A DNA stretch of 64,000 bases from Sporomusa sp. KB1 (GTDB taxonomy: Bacteria; Bacillota; Negativicutes; Sporomusales; Sporomusaceae), in the NCBI RefSeq assembly GCF_007830295.1, contig NZ_VLKC01000002.1, positions 3,187,906 to 3,251,905 of the forward strand. Reading direction: 5' to 3'. Position 1 is the first letter of the stretch, and each line of letters begins with the position of its first letter. A program made the position numbers and the translations under genes. The notes below the pieces were generated by a model that worked only from the letters and a program-made list of their open reading frames with translations, ran no database searches and was not told where the DNA came from. Shown here one piece after another: positions 8,536 through 16,824 of the stretch.

Positions 8536-10349
8536 ATCAGCTTCTTGAGATCGGTTTGATCTATTCCGCTGGCAGCGTACCGCTCCTTGAGGATTTTATA
8601 GACCCGCTCCATTGGCGGATAGAGACACTGACTGGAAAATTGGCAGTTCTCGCAATTCCAGCAGTTTAATTGTCCTTGGTAATTAATGATTTTCGCTGGC
8701 GAGTTGAATTCAGCCACAACCCCCTGGATTACCTCCATCGGATAGAACACGCCTAGTGTGCTCAAGGCGTCCTTTTCCGCAAGCCCTTTAATCTTGGTCG
8801 CCAGAAAATCCCGTACGCACTTATAATAAGTTATTACTTGGCGTTGCGGATTAGCGTGTTGGGTATAACCCCAAAATTTTGTGAAGCTCTCATAGGCTTT
8901 ATTGGTATCGCCTTTCCAGTAGTTAAGGGCAGTGACAAATAAGTCGGCATTGCTGTAATACCACGGAAACGCTTTACCGCGTACCGGCAGATTGATTAAA
9001 TCCATGACCGAAGCTTCAGGCGAATAGTTCATGTTTTGCAAAAAGCCGATGATCGTGGCGGCACCGGCGTCGTCGAGGCAGTCGATGTTCCTGACAAGTC
9101 TTTTGAAGGTATTGAAAGCAGCATAATTGGTAATAGGCTTTAGGTCATCAAATTCCTCGATTTCACTCAAGCCGGGAACGATTATATGAAAACTCGGAAA
9201 GCCCAGGAACGAAACATCACGTACATATATCTCGCAACCTAGTTGAGCCATCAGGGTGACCATATAAGCCAGCATTTCTTTGTTTGTGGCTATCGCGGTT
9301 TCTTCGAATTCCTTGAACTGATAACTGAAGTTATGACTGAAAAATTCCGTAGGATAAAGCCCCGAGCCGGTCACCAGTATACCCATGTAGTTTTCTGGAT
9401 CGTCCGTCGGGCTGCAGAAGCAAAACTCCTTAACCCCCATCATCCATTTTATATCCTGTCCCTGAAGAAGTTCGGTCAATGTCCGCTCTGCGGCAATTTC
9501 AAATTTAGGATGAGCGCCAAATTTCACAAAATAACTCTGATCATTCTTATTTACCAGGATAACCCCGACAACCGGCAATTTTTGTCCCAGCGAGCAGTCT
9601 TTGAGGATAACTTCAAAGTTGCCGCTTTTTTCAAGCTCGGCAATCATCGCCTCAATCTCGGGAAATTTCATGATATAACTCCGCGGGATAGTAGGCGGTA
9701 CTATTCTCTCCCTAAGGATTTTCTTGTTGGCGTAGCGCTCCATGATTTCAGATATTCCCTGCACCAAAGCCTCTTCAGGCGAATTGCCGGCGCACATGCC
9801 GTTCGACATATACATCATCGAGGCCATTTTTATCGGGATATGGGAAATACGCTGACTGTTAAGATTGCAATAAGGTAGAGCAATAAAATCGGCGGATACT
9901 TTCTCATAAGACATTGTCTGCCAATTTGCCAAAAGTTCCCGTTTATCCAGTGAAGGGTTGACTCTGGATAATTGGGTTTTGATCCAATCTTCTTCACTGG
10001 CGAGGAACTCATCGATACTCATCGGTTTCTCGTCAGGGGCGTAATAAAAGCCTAGGTAGTCCATGCTCTGGGGCTTTAAATCCAAACTTAATCTGTAGTA
10101 GCAGAGATTTTGCAGGCGTTCCATCATCTCGCCGTAGGCGCTGGCCAGGGCGAATTCGACCGAAGTACCTTTTCCATTGGTCAGCAGATCGGTATTGTCG
10201 ATCATCACGCTCACCGAGTAAAAACCATTTACCGAATTTTTCCATGAGGTTTCTACCGTTAGAAGGCCCATCTCACCAAGAATATCTCTTATTCTGTTAA
10301 TAGTTTTGATGGGCATTTCATCTTTGTATTTCATATCAGTTGAGTCCAT
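8532..10349 (-). CDS. ycaO: YcaO-domain ATP-dependent amide-activating protein
   Basis: 605 residues, close in length and motif order to E. coli YcaO. NGKG lies at about 58-61, GEMMER at 73-78, SNGMCAGNS at 182-190 and EALVQGISEIMERY at 193-206; FGAHP and TELLQGQ follow. These are the ATP- and magnesium-binding elements of the YcaO fold, which phosphorylates a peptide amide during heterocycle or thioamide formation. E. coli YcaO is instead linked to RimO methylthiolation of ribosomal protein S12. The C-terminus adds C-x2-C-x2-C-x5-C at about residues 563-575, which may bind zinc, and there is no obvious terminal PxPxP. The ATG follows GAGGTG. No cyclodehydratase partner or dehydrogenase is adjacent. 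The fold is sure; action on the neighbouring Cys-repeat protein is inference. Confidence 0.88.
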   Translation of the reverse strand: MDSTDMKYKDEMPIKTINRIRDILGEMGLLTVETSWKNSVNGFYSVSVMIDNTDLLTNGKGTSVEFALASAYGEMMERLQNLCYYRLSLDLKPQSMDYLGFYYAPDEKPMSIDEFLASEEDWIKTQLSRVNPSLDKRELLANWQTMSYEKVSADFIALPYCNLNSQRISHIPIKMASMMYMSNGMCAGNSPEEALVQGISEIMERYANKKILRERIVPPTIPRSYIMKFPEIEAMIAELEKSGNFEVILKDCSLGQKLPVVGVILVNKNDQSYFVKFGAHPKFEIAAERTLTELLQGQDIKWMMGVKEFCFCSPTDDPENYMGILVTGSGLYPTEFFSHNFSYQFKEFEETAIATNKEMLAYMVTLMAQLGCEIYVRDVSFLGFPSFHIIVPGLSEIEEFDDLKPITNYAAFNTFKRLVRNIDCLDDAGAATIIGFLQNMNYSPEASVMDLINLPVRGKAFPWYYSNADLFVTALNYWKGDTNKAYESFTKFWGYTQHANPQRQVITYYKCVRDFLATKIKGLAEKDALSTLGVFYPMEVIQGVVAEFNSPAKIINYQGQLNCWNCENCQFSSQCLYPPMERVYKILKERYAASGIDQTDLKKLM

Positions 10350-10359
10350 GCATTACACC

Positions 10360-10685
10360 TCGCACCCATAACATTTTACGCTGAAGGAAAATTAACATGT
10401 TGAATTTCCAGTTCTTTTTTAATATATGACCATGAATCATGGTTTGTGATTGTGAGGAACCATGGCTTTAGCACCAACAAAAAGATGTTACTGTCATGCT
10501 CGAACACATGAATACTAAAATTGGATTGTCAGCACTTAGTCGGACTGTTTTTATAAAGGCTGTTGCCGAATTTGAACGGGTGTTAAGTAATTGAGCGAAC
10601 CATGAGAATCCGGATATTATTAAACCAGTCAATATACCGGGCTAGTTCATGGCGCAAATGCGTTAAGCTATCAAGATTTTTTCCA
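10360..10685. other. Non-coding stretch with a possible short gene remnant
   Basis: A 32-codon frame from ATG at 10496 (LSALSRTVFIKAVAEFERVL) has protein-like composition but no ribosome site and no recognised family; it may be the tail of a lost gene. The rest is AT-rich. It should contain the ycaO promoter on the minus strand, which I could not pin down. Confidence 0.3.
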
Positions 10686-10794
10686 GAAGCAAGGGGACGC
10701 AAAATCTGCTTCGCAACAATACTTGATTTTATGCTTCTGGAGGGGGCCCGGGGTCTGGCACAACAGAAGCAAAGTGTACGTCCCGGTGCTTCTT
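10686..10794. repeat. GACG/CGTC palindrome-ended repeat, copy 3
   Basis: A full-length copy of the ~108-bp element, beginning GAAGCAAGGGGACGC and ending GTACGTCCCGGTGCTTCTT. It has conserved interior blocks CTTGATTTTATGCTTCTGGA and GGTCTGGCACAACAGAAGC. Confidence 0.8.
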
Positions 10795-10871
10795 TTAAAG
10801 AAACATTATAGATGGCTTGATATTGTATTGAATTATAGCTGATTTATCTGATGTATTTTTCTGAACTTATA

Positions 10872-10915
10872 TTGACTGATTATTACAATGAGATATAATA
10901 TAATTGTCAGGACAA
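10872..10915 (+). promoter_or_regulatory. marR promoter with overlapping palindromic operator
   Basis: TTGACT (10872-10877), a 16-base spacer and TATAAT (10894-10899) make a near-consensus sigma-A promoter. A palindromic TTGTCAGGACAA sits at 10904-10915, just after the -10 box, where a bound repressor would block transcription. The same core (TTGTC..GACAA) recurs at 11381-11392, which supports autoregulation by the MarR protein. Confidence 0.75.
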
Positions 10916-10932
10916 CTATGGTGGTGATATAA

Positions 10933-11358
10933 ATAAATTTTAAATTAGATGATTCATTAGGGTTTATTCTAAGTAAAGTTAATACAAAATTAAAAAATGA
11001 ATTGTTTCAACGATTTAAAGAAAATAATGTGACTCCAGAGCAATGGGCGGTATTAAACTGTTTATGGGAACAAGAAGGTATTACCCCTAAAGAGTTGTCA
11101 GATTTGACTTTTAAAGATAAACCGAACACGAATCGCATTCTGGAAAAGTTAATAATAAAAGGTTTAGTTGTTCGAAAATCTCATCCAGAGGATAAGAGAG
11201 CTTTTCAAATATTTTTGACTGACAGCGGGTGGGCATTGCGGGAACAATTAATTCCCAAAGCTAAAGAATTATTAGATAAAGCAACAACAGGGATAGAAGA
11301 ACATAAAGTGACAGAATTAAAAAATATGTTAAATCAAATTTACGATAATATTAAATAG
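10933..11358 (+). CDS. MarR-family transcriptional regulator with a non-standard start
   Basis: The protein has the winged-helix MarR layout: ELFQRFKENNVTPEQWAVL, then LSDLTFKDKPNTNRILEKL as recognition helix and the wing VVRKSHPEDKRAFQIFLT. Homologous N-terminal sequence (NFKLDDSLGFILSKVNTKL) extends upstream of the first conventional codon, a TTG at 11002, to an ATA at 10933 that sits about seven bases after GGTGGTGAT. No ATG, GTG or TTG is suitably placed there. Either ATA is used, or the start has mutated and a shortened protein is made from the TTG. It probably represses itself and perhaps the DUF169 gene 215 bases downstream through matching operators. Confidence 0.75.
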   Translation: MNFKLDDSLGFILSKVNTKLKNELFQRFKENNVTPEQWAVLNCLWEQEGITPKELSDLTFKDKPNTNRILEKLIIKGLVVRKSHPEDKRAFQIFLTDSGWALREQLIPKAKELLDKATTGIEEHKVTELKNMLNQIYDNIK

Positions 11359-11370
11359 GTGTTTTTTTTT

Positions 11371-11402
11371 GCAATTGCAGTTGTCATGACAACTACAATT
11401 GC
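11371..11402. promoter_or_regulatory. Extended palindrome, probable second MarR operator
   Basis: A 32-base nearly perfect palindrome centred on AGTTGTCATGACAACT, with outer arms GCAATTG and CAATTGC. Its centre shares TTGTC..GACAA with the operator in the marR promoter. It lies between marR and the DUF169 gene and could also act as a hairpin. Confidence 0.65.
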
Positions 11403-11572
11403 AAACTATTATGATGATTATTATGTATGGATTTAATACGTTGTTTTGTTTTATTTAAAAATGTAGCTAATTAAAAGGGGGGATGTTCATAGGATTGTAC
11501 TGCACAAAATAGTTCAAATAACGTGATATATTTGGAGTCATGTTAAATTAGAAAACAAAGTGGGGGAAAAAT

Positions 11573-12313
11573 ATGGAAAGCCGTTTAGTTGAAGAATTGA
11601 GCTTGCGTTATGAACCGGTAGCTGTTTTGCTTAGCAATGAAAAACCGGAAGGGGCACTTCAGGGTAAAGAAGGGCAGTGGAGTTGTACAATTCCGCTATT
11701 TATTGCGGCGGCAAAAGGGAAAACATCAGTTTTTGAACGTAAAACTACAGGATGTCCAGGGGGTAAAGTAGGACTAGGATTTGGTCAATATCCAAATTAT
11801 CCAGATGGGATTGAATATTTTTTGTCAGTTGGTAAAAACGGTCTATTTGAAGGAGAAGGATATAAAAAAGATCCTGAGCTAGGAACAGAGTTTGTTGAGT
11901 GCTTGCCAATAACTGATATTTCCTACCAGTACGTCATTTTTAAACCTTTGTCACAGATTGATCCTACTAAGGAACTACCTGAGTTAATTGTGTTTTATGT
12001 TAATAATGATCAGTTATCAGCACTTACAGTACTCGCAAACTATTATAGACCTGGAAATGAAAATGTAATGATACCTTTTAGCTCAGGGTGTCAGTCTGTT
12101 TTTCTTGTTCCATATGCCGAAGCACAAAAGGAAAATCCAAGAGCGGTCGTGGGTTTGACTGATATTACAGTGCGCCCCATGGTCGAAGCTGATATGCTAT
12201 CATTTTCTGTTCCATACAAAATGTTTCTGGATCTGGAAGAAAGTGTAGATAGAAGTTTCTTAAAGAAACACTTATGGCACAGAGTAGCGGCGAGAATTGA
12301 AAAAAGCAAATAA
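11573..12313 (+). CDS. DUF169-family protein
   Basis: 246 residues matching the DUF169 family: an N-terminal YEPVAVLLSNEKPEG, a CTIPLFIAAAKGKT segment, TGCPGG near residues 62-67, and a C-terminal half with FSSGCQSV (second conserved cysteine) and RPMVEADMLSFSVPY. These cysteine-bearing proteins are widespread in anaerobes, and their biochemical role is not established. The start ATG follows GGGGGAA. The gene sits downstream of marR with a matching operator between them, so I infer MarR control. Confidence 0.8.
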   Translation: MESRLVEELSLRYEPVAVLLSNEKPEGALQGKEGQWSCTIPLFIAAAKGKTSVFERKTTGCPGGKVGLGFGQYPNYPDGIEYFLSVGKNGLFEGEGYKKDPELGTEFVECLPITDISYQYVIFKPLSQIDPTKELPELIVFYVNNDQLSALTVLANYYRPGNENVMIPFSSGCQSVFLVPYAEAQKENPRAVVGLTDITVRPMVEADMLSFSVPYKMFLDLEESVDRSFLKKHLWHRVAARIEKSK

Positions 12314-12396
12314 TTTGCTATTTACCCCGTACGGAGAAGCGTATTGGTGGGCAGCGAAATGTATAGATATTAACATCAAGTCCATATATCATATTA

Positions 12397-12680
12397 ACTA
12401 TACCATTTTTATTGAGTGCAGGGGCTCTGGGTGATTCTGACTTACGCTTTAAAATAGACCTTGGTCAAATTATTGACTAATGTTATTTTAATACTCTTTA
12501 AATATCGTGGCATGTTATGGAGTAAAATTGCGAGGCTACAAAGCCAGGAATCATATGGATTCTCGGCAATCTAAAATGGCATGTTATGGAACAATCTAAT
12601 GGCATGTACTAGAACATGAAAATGCCTATGCCGCCAGTAAATTCAAGGTGTTCCATTTTTCATATGACAGTGGTGCCATG
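12397..12680. repeat. Diverged non-coding repeat, copy A
   Basis: Shares ordered blocks with 14741-14970: GGTCAAATTATTG, CATGTTATGGA, TACAAAGC, GCATGTAC..GAACATGAAAATGCC and TTCCATTTTT. The CATGT..ACATG core is itself palindromic. No coding frame is visible. The two copies flank the IS256-type element and the membrane gene beside it. Confidence 0.6.
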
Positions 12681-12728
12681 TTCATTAAAGTAATAAGTTT
12701 CTATAAATTATATTTAATGAAGATAGAA

Positions 12729-12762
12729 AGAACCAAAGCTCCAAGCTTTGGTTCTTTTGTAT
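12729..12762 (+). terminator. Rho-independent-type terminator
   Basis: A GAACCAAAGCT / AGCTTTGGTTC stem is followed by TTTTG. It could end transcription from the DUF169 gene or from a transcript in copy A of the repeat. Confidence 0.6.
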
Positions 12763-12843
12763 ATACCACTACTGAGGAATAAATGGAGACAATGTCGCTC
12801 ATTTTGTTTTTTTATTTAGAAAGGCGTATAATTAGATATATGA

Positions 12844-14199
12844 AGGTAGTGTCAAGAAAGTTTCGCAAAAAGGTTTGCAGTCCTAGGTAGTAAAATCAGT
12901 CATCACTAAAATCCGACTCAGGGTCGGTATTTTCTAGATGTTTCATATTCATATACTTTTTACTGCCCCACTGGGTTCCAGCAACGTGGCGAAGGCGGGC
13001 GCAGACCAGCATCAGAGCGGACTGCCCATCCGGGAAAGCACCCACGACCCTGGTTCGCCGCCTGATCTCCCGGTTGAGTCTCTCAATCACATTGTTAGTC
13101 CGGATTCTTGTCCAGTGCTCGCCGGGAAAGTCGGCATAAGCAAGCGTTTCCTCGATGCTTTCCTCGATTTTGGCCGCCGCTTCTTTGAGTTTCATGTCGC
13201 GCAAGCTTTTTGCTACCTGTGCCGCCTTTTCCCGGGCAGCGGACTTGCTTTCCTGCGCATGAATCGCTTTGAGCATTTTCGCAACCGTTTTGACCTTGGA
13301 GCGGGGAACAACTGAAAAGACATTGCGGTAAAAGTGAACAGTGCAGCGCTGGTATTTGGCCTGGGGGAAGACCTCATTTGCCGCTGCCAGCATCCCTTGG
13401 CATTTATCACCAATGATCAGTTGGACGCCTGTTAAACCGCGGCTTTTCAGCCATTTGAAGAATTCCAGCCAACTGACTTTGTCTTCTTTCATGCCTTCGG
13501 CCGCTCCCAGCACTTCACGGTAGCCGTCTTCGTTGACGGCAATCGCCACCAATACGCTCACATTCTCATATTCACCGCCCCAGTTGCGGCGTAAGTAAAT
13601 GCCGTCGACGTAAACATAGGGATACTTACCACTTTGCAGCGGCCGACTGCGCCACTCTTCAATGTGGACATAGGCCTTCTTATTCAACTCACTGATGGTG
13701 GACGGCGATACCTTGCTGCCCCACAGAGCCTCGGTGATGTCTTCCACTCGCCGGACGGATACGCCAGCTAGATACATTTCGATGAGCGCTTCTTCTACGG
13801 AACTTTCCCGCCGGCGATAGCGTTCGATAATGGCGGTTTCAAAAGGAATGCCCTTGAGCTTGGGAACTTTCAGCGTGACATCGCCGGAGGTAGTAGTCAA
13901 CCGCCTGTCGTAGTGACCGGAGCGGTAACCTTGACGGGTTTCAGTACGCTCATATCGGGCCGCCTGGGTTAGGTCTTTGGCTTCCTGATCCAGCAAGTTA
14001 TTGAGCGTTTCCTCCACGCTGCTACGCACCAGTTCCTTCAGTTCTACCTTGATGATTTCTTCATTCAACTGTATAATTTCTTTGGACATGTTTGCTCTTC
14101 CCCTTTCGGTAAATGGTGTGTGGTGACTTCATTTTACCGGGGAACTGCAAACTTGTCCTCTTTTTTAGCCGTATTTCAATTTGCGAAACTTATTGTACC
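12844..14199 (-). mobile_element. IS256-family insertion sequence
   Basis: The transposase gene is bordered by imperfect inverted ends: AAGTTTCGCAAA close to the left limit (12858-12869) and TTTGCGAAACTT at the right (14180-14191), each flanked by GGTA/TACC-type tips. A tidy target duplication was not evident; TATATGAA occurs near both sides but not exactly at the ends. GC content is clearly higher than in the flanks, which points to recent arrival. Confidence 0.75.
12896..14089 (-). CDS. IS256-family transposase (mutator type)
   Basis: 397 residues, the usual length for the family, with an intact frame. The DDE catalytic residues are suggested by VYVDGIYLRR (first Asp), LIIGDKCQGM (second Asp, with C-TVHFYRN downstream) and the terminal TNNVIERLNREIRRRTRVVG (Glu). 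The N-terminal region contains SGHYDRRLTTTSGDVTLKVP, typical of this group. The gene appears complete, so the element may still move. Confidence 0.93.
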   Translation of the reverse strand: MSKEIIQLNEEIIKVELKELVRSSVEETLNNLLDQEAKDLTQAARYERTETRQGYRSGHYDRRLTTTSGDVTLKVPKLKGIPFETAIIERYRRRESSVEEALIEMYLAGVSVRRVEDITEALWGSKVSPSTISELNKKAYVHIEEWRSRPLQSGKYPYVYVDGIYLRRNWGGEYENVSVLVAIAVNEDGYREVLGAAEGMKEDKVSWLEFFKWLKSRGLTGVQLIIGDKCQGMLAAANEVFPQAKYQRCTVHFYRNVFSVVPRSKVKTVAKMLKAIHAQESKSAAREKAAQVAKSLRDMKLKEAAAKIEESIEETLAYADFPGEHWTRIRTNNVIERLNREIRRRTRVVGAFPDGQSALMLVCARLRHVAGTQWGSKKYMNMKHLENTDPESDFSDD

Positions 14200-14220
14200 T
14201 TATCTATATGAAATAGTGGG

Positions 14221-14574
14221 GTGATGATTTTGCTCAGTACCACCTGGCTTTACTTAATGGTCGTTATGATTGTCGGTAGCATTGTCAAAGGATTCGTATT
14301 TGGCCAAATTATTTGGGTGTCAATTGACCTTGCGGTGCTTGGTGTATGCTATCTGATTCTTCGCCGCAGATATTGGGTTGATATGCGGCAGTCCATGATA
14401 TTTTTAAGCGTCATCACAGTCATCAGCATACTAGCTGATATTGGTCTTATCAGCGGGATGTTTGCTAATGTATTGTCGTTGGCTTTTATCGGTTGGCTTA
14501 TTTATAGAGGCAGCGGCGGGGAAGGAAAGTTTCATAATAACAAGCCTAAACTTCGCCATAAATGGCATAAATAA
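14221..14574 (+). CDS. Small integral membrane protein, unknown
   Basis: About 117 residues with roughly four hydrophobic segments and a basic, histidine-rich tail (HNNKPKLRHKWHK). The start is ambiguous: GTG 14221, ATG 14224 or TTG 14230, the last being best spaced from GGGGTGA. No family is recognised. It begins 22 bases after the right end of the IS256 element, so its native promoter was probably separated from it unless the element supplies one. Confidence 0.6.
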   Translation: MMILLSTTWLYLMVVMIVGSIVKGFVFGQIIWVSIDLAVLGVCYLILRRRYWVDMRQSMIFLSVITVISILADIGLISGMFANVLSLAFIGWLIYRGSGGEGKFHNNKPKLRHKWHK

Positions 14575-14740
14575 GAAATATGTTTTGTCATCTATGCTAT
14601 TGCTATTAATGCAGTACAGTGGCCTTTAATTAATCTCTTTATTGTTATATTATTTGACCCAAATAAATGCTATTAAGCAAGCGGAATAAGCGACATATCG
14701 TCCCTGCTTTTGGTTAATATATGTATATTGAATATACTAG

Positions 14741-14974
14741 TTTAGGTGCATTTAGGGGTTCTGGATGACTCTGATCACAATGGAAATAAGACATTGGTCA
14801 AATTATTGGCGGAGGTCTATTTTTATTTCGTGACATGTTATGGAATAATATTTCGATGTTACAAAGCTAGGTGAATTATGGATTTGACCGATACGTTAAT
14901 AGCATGTACCGGAACATGAAAATGCCCGTGAATCCAGGAAATACAAGGAGTTCTATTTTTGTTCCATTTTTACG
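14741..14974. repeat. Diverged non-coding repeat, copy B
   Basis: The counterpart of 12397-12680 with the same order of conserved blocks. Its right end is interrupted at the TTCCATTTTT block by a RAYT remnant. Confidence 0.6.
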
Positions 14975-15330
14975 TGCATCCTCGCATAGTGGATACAACT
15001 TTTGTTTTTGAGATATTTTCGCAAGACATTGAAAAGGCAAAAGAAATATTTGTGGATTTCATGAATGAGCAAGGAGCAAATTTTTTTGAAATAAAGAACA
15101 AACCCAGATTAACGGATGAAGAGGCAAAACAAATTGTGAAGCAAGTGTTGGGCAATATAGAGACTAGAGACTTGCAAACTATGGAAAAAACAAAAAGAGA
15201 TGGATATTTAAGACAGCTTAAAGCAAGTGAAGGAGTATCAATCAGACAAATAGCGCGAATAAGTGGACTTACATTTAACATTGTGATTAAAGCCTAGGAA
15301 ACAGTATAACCGCCCCCTTGCTTGTATCCT
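14975..15330 (+). pseudogene. C-terminal half of a RAYT, inserted in the repeat
   Basis: Nearly identical to the last 107 codons of the intact transposase (4238-4557), including EIFSQDIEKAKEIFVDFM and VSIRQIARISGLTF, and to its right end. The HUH and tyrosine parts are absent, so it has no catalytic function. The right end shows a small duplication of CTTGTATCC. Confidence 0.85.
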
Positions 15331-15508
15331 CCCCTTGTATCCTCAATAGAGCAAACTCCGTCAAGGCTGCCTCCAGTCGCCGGAGTGCTTCAGTTGTATC
15401 CATGCCTGCTTTACTAAGCCGGGCAAACTCATCGGATACCTCGCGAATTTTATCGTATAACTCCCCTTCTCTTTTTTTGTATTCTGCTGATGTTCCGCGC
15501 ATTAACAT
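15287..15508 (-). CDS. Small helical protein coupled to the GGDEF gene, tail replaced by a repeat
   Basis: 73 residues, mostly helical and charged (EYKKREGELYDKIREVSDEF, then LRRLEAALTEFALLRIQ). Its start overlaps the stop of the upstream diguanylate cyclase gene (ATGTTAATG), implying translational coupling. Bases 15287-15340, encoding the last ~18 residues (GEDTSKGAVILFPRL), lie inside the RAYT right end on the opposite strand. The native C-terminus has therefore been replaced by repeat-derived sequence. It looks like a short four-helix or aspartyl-phosphate phosphatase-type protein, but I cannot name it. Confidence 0.55.
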   Translation of the reverse strand: MLMRGTSAEYKKREGELYDKIREVSDEFARLSKAGMDTTEALRRLEAALTEFALLRIQGEDTSKGAVILFPRL

Positions 15509-16179
15509 GGCAGTTCCGCCAGCGTAATGACTAAGTTTTTTTTGGCTTTTGCCTTATATAAGGCCCGGTCAGCTGTTAGTAATAGATCTTGTAGCGTTTG
15601 GCCAGGTTCCAGCAGAATGACGCCGGCGCTTATGGCCAGACCATAGGAAGAACTAAAACGTGCCTCAATCTTATGACGAATTCGCTCCATAACCGCATAA
15701 GCCTCCAGTAAAGAAGTTCCGGAAAAGATAATGGCAAATTCATCGCCACCCCAACGTGCAACGATGTTTGTGGGCTGAACATTATTTTTAAAAATAGCCG
15801 CCAAATCAGACAATAACAAATCCCCGGCGGCATGCCCATACTTATCATTAATTGTTTTAAAGTCGTCTATATCGATCATAGCCACACACAACGGTGCCTT
15901 TTTCCGGAGCGCGCGGGCCTCTTCTTCAGCCAGCCGTAAGCAGAAGTACCTTCTATTCCATAAGCCTGTTACAGAATCGGTGTGAGAACTCAAATCCAGC
16001 CTGTGGATCAGCCTGCCGGTTGTAAATCCGACTATGCTTAACATCAGAGCGATTCCTGCCCATAGCAGGCTCTTAATCTGTAAAATTATATCCAAGTAAT
16101 AGCCTGTCAGACCAACTAATATTCCCAATATGGCAAGTATTAATGGAGCATAATTGTAGAAGCCCCGCACACTCATCAC
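15502..16179 (-). CDS. Membrane-anchored GGDEF diguanylate cyclase
   Basis: 225 residues: two hydrophobic helices in the first ~55, then a GGDEF domain with TGLWNRRYF, the active-site RWGGDEFAIIF and a final LTADRALYKAKAKKNL. The intact GGDEF predicts synthesis of cyclic di-GMP. An RxxD inhibitory site is not evident before the motif. There is no sensory domain besides the membrane anchor. It is coupled to the small helical protein downstream. Confidence 0.88.
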   Translation of the reverse strand: MMSVRGFYNYAPLILAILGILVGLTGYYLDIILQIKSLLWAGIALMLSIVGFTTGRLIHRLDLSSHTDSVTGLWNRRYFCLRLAEEEARALRKKAPLCVAMIDIDDFKTINDKYGHAAGDLLLSDLAAIFKNNVQPTNIVARWGGDEFAIIFSGTSLLEAYAVMERIRHKIEARFSSSYGLAISAGVILLEPGQTLQDLLLTADRALYKAKAKKNLVITLAELPC

Positions 16180-16199
16180 CTCTTATGCAGGTGGAATCA

Positions 16200-16486
16200 T
16201 AGGTGATTTCACCGTAAATTATTAGCACCTTACAGAGCCGAGCGGAAAACTCCGATACGGAAGACAACCTTTTCGATATTGCGGCAGATCTAAAGAGCGA
16301 AGTAGCAGCACTTTTCAATCCTATTGATGTAAAAATTAGAGGAATTTATTTAAAATACGGATAGGCGTAGATATACTGCTCATAAATTATCTCAAAACGT
16401 ATCCGTCCAATTCAAAATAAATTCCCTATTTCCGCGTTTTTTCAGAATAACTCCCCAAGCCTTCAGCCACGAGTTGTCAGTAAGCA
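16200..16486. other. Non-coding stretch with a probable gene remnant
   Basis: On the + strand, about 16220-16364 reads as an open frame without a start (DNLFDIAADLKSEVAALF, ending IRGIYLKYG) with convincing protein composition, stopped by TAG at 16362. I do not recognise its family. The remainder to 16486 shows nothing. Confidence 0.35.
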
Positions 16487-16678
16487 TTATCTACTATCAA
16501 AAAATATTTCATCAACGGTTTTATTGTAATAATCAGCAATCCGTTTCATTAGTTCCGGCCTGGGAATTCTTTCACCCCGTTCAATAAGTCCTAATGCTTG
16601 TGGAGTAATCCGTAGGTCCTTAGCTACAGCTTTACGCGACTTTTGACCGCGAAGGCTTATCAAGAATTCATTTCTCAT
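16487..16678 (-). CDS. Short XRE-family helix-turn-helix protein
   Basis: 63 residues when started at the ATG at 16678, which follows AGAGGTG. This start is better than an upstream in-frame ATG that would add 23 non-conserved residues. A single HTH_3 domain is present (RKAVAKDLRITPQALGLIE then RGERIPRPELMKRIADYY), ending NKTVDEIFF. Cro-sized regulators of this kind sit opposite a repressor in phage or mobile-element switches. Here it diverges from the repressor at 16825-17451 over a spacer with repeated operator-like sequences. Confidence 0.8.
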   Translation of the reverse strand: MRNEFLISLRGQKSRKAVAKDLRITPQALGLIERGERIPRPELMKRIADYYNKTVDEIFFDSR

Positions 16679-16695
16679 AAGTGCACCTCTTTGGG

Positions 16696-16797
16696 CACAA
16701 ATTGTTTCTATACTTAATATTTTAATGGCATAATTTGTATCTGTCAATTAAATTTGAAACATTTCGTGCCTGTTGTTGTCTGGAAACAAATTGTTTC
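16696..16797. promoter_or_regulatory. Operator region between divergent HTH genes
   Basis: Two copies of ACAAATTGTTTCT occur at about 16697-16709 and 16786-16798. The second is part of the perfect palindrome GAAACAAATTGTTTC (16783-16797). TTGAAACATTTCG near 16754 is a related half-site. This layout suits regulation of both divergent genes by their HTH products. Confidence 0.6.
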
Positions 16798-16824
16798 TTA
16801 TAATATTAGCAAGGTGGTGAATTG

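Noticed and set aside
10602..10811. 69-codon open frame overlapping the palindrome-ended repeat
   Set aside because: Most of it is the repeat itself, which appears in other frames elsewhere; no conserved protein pattern.
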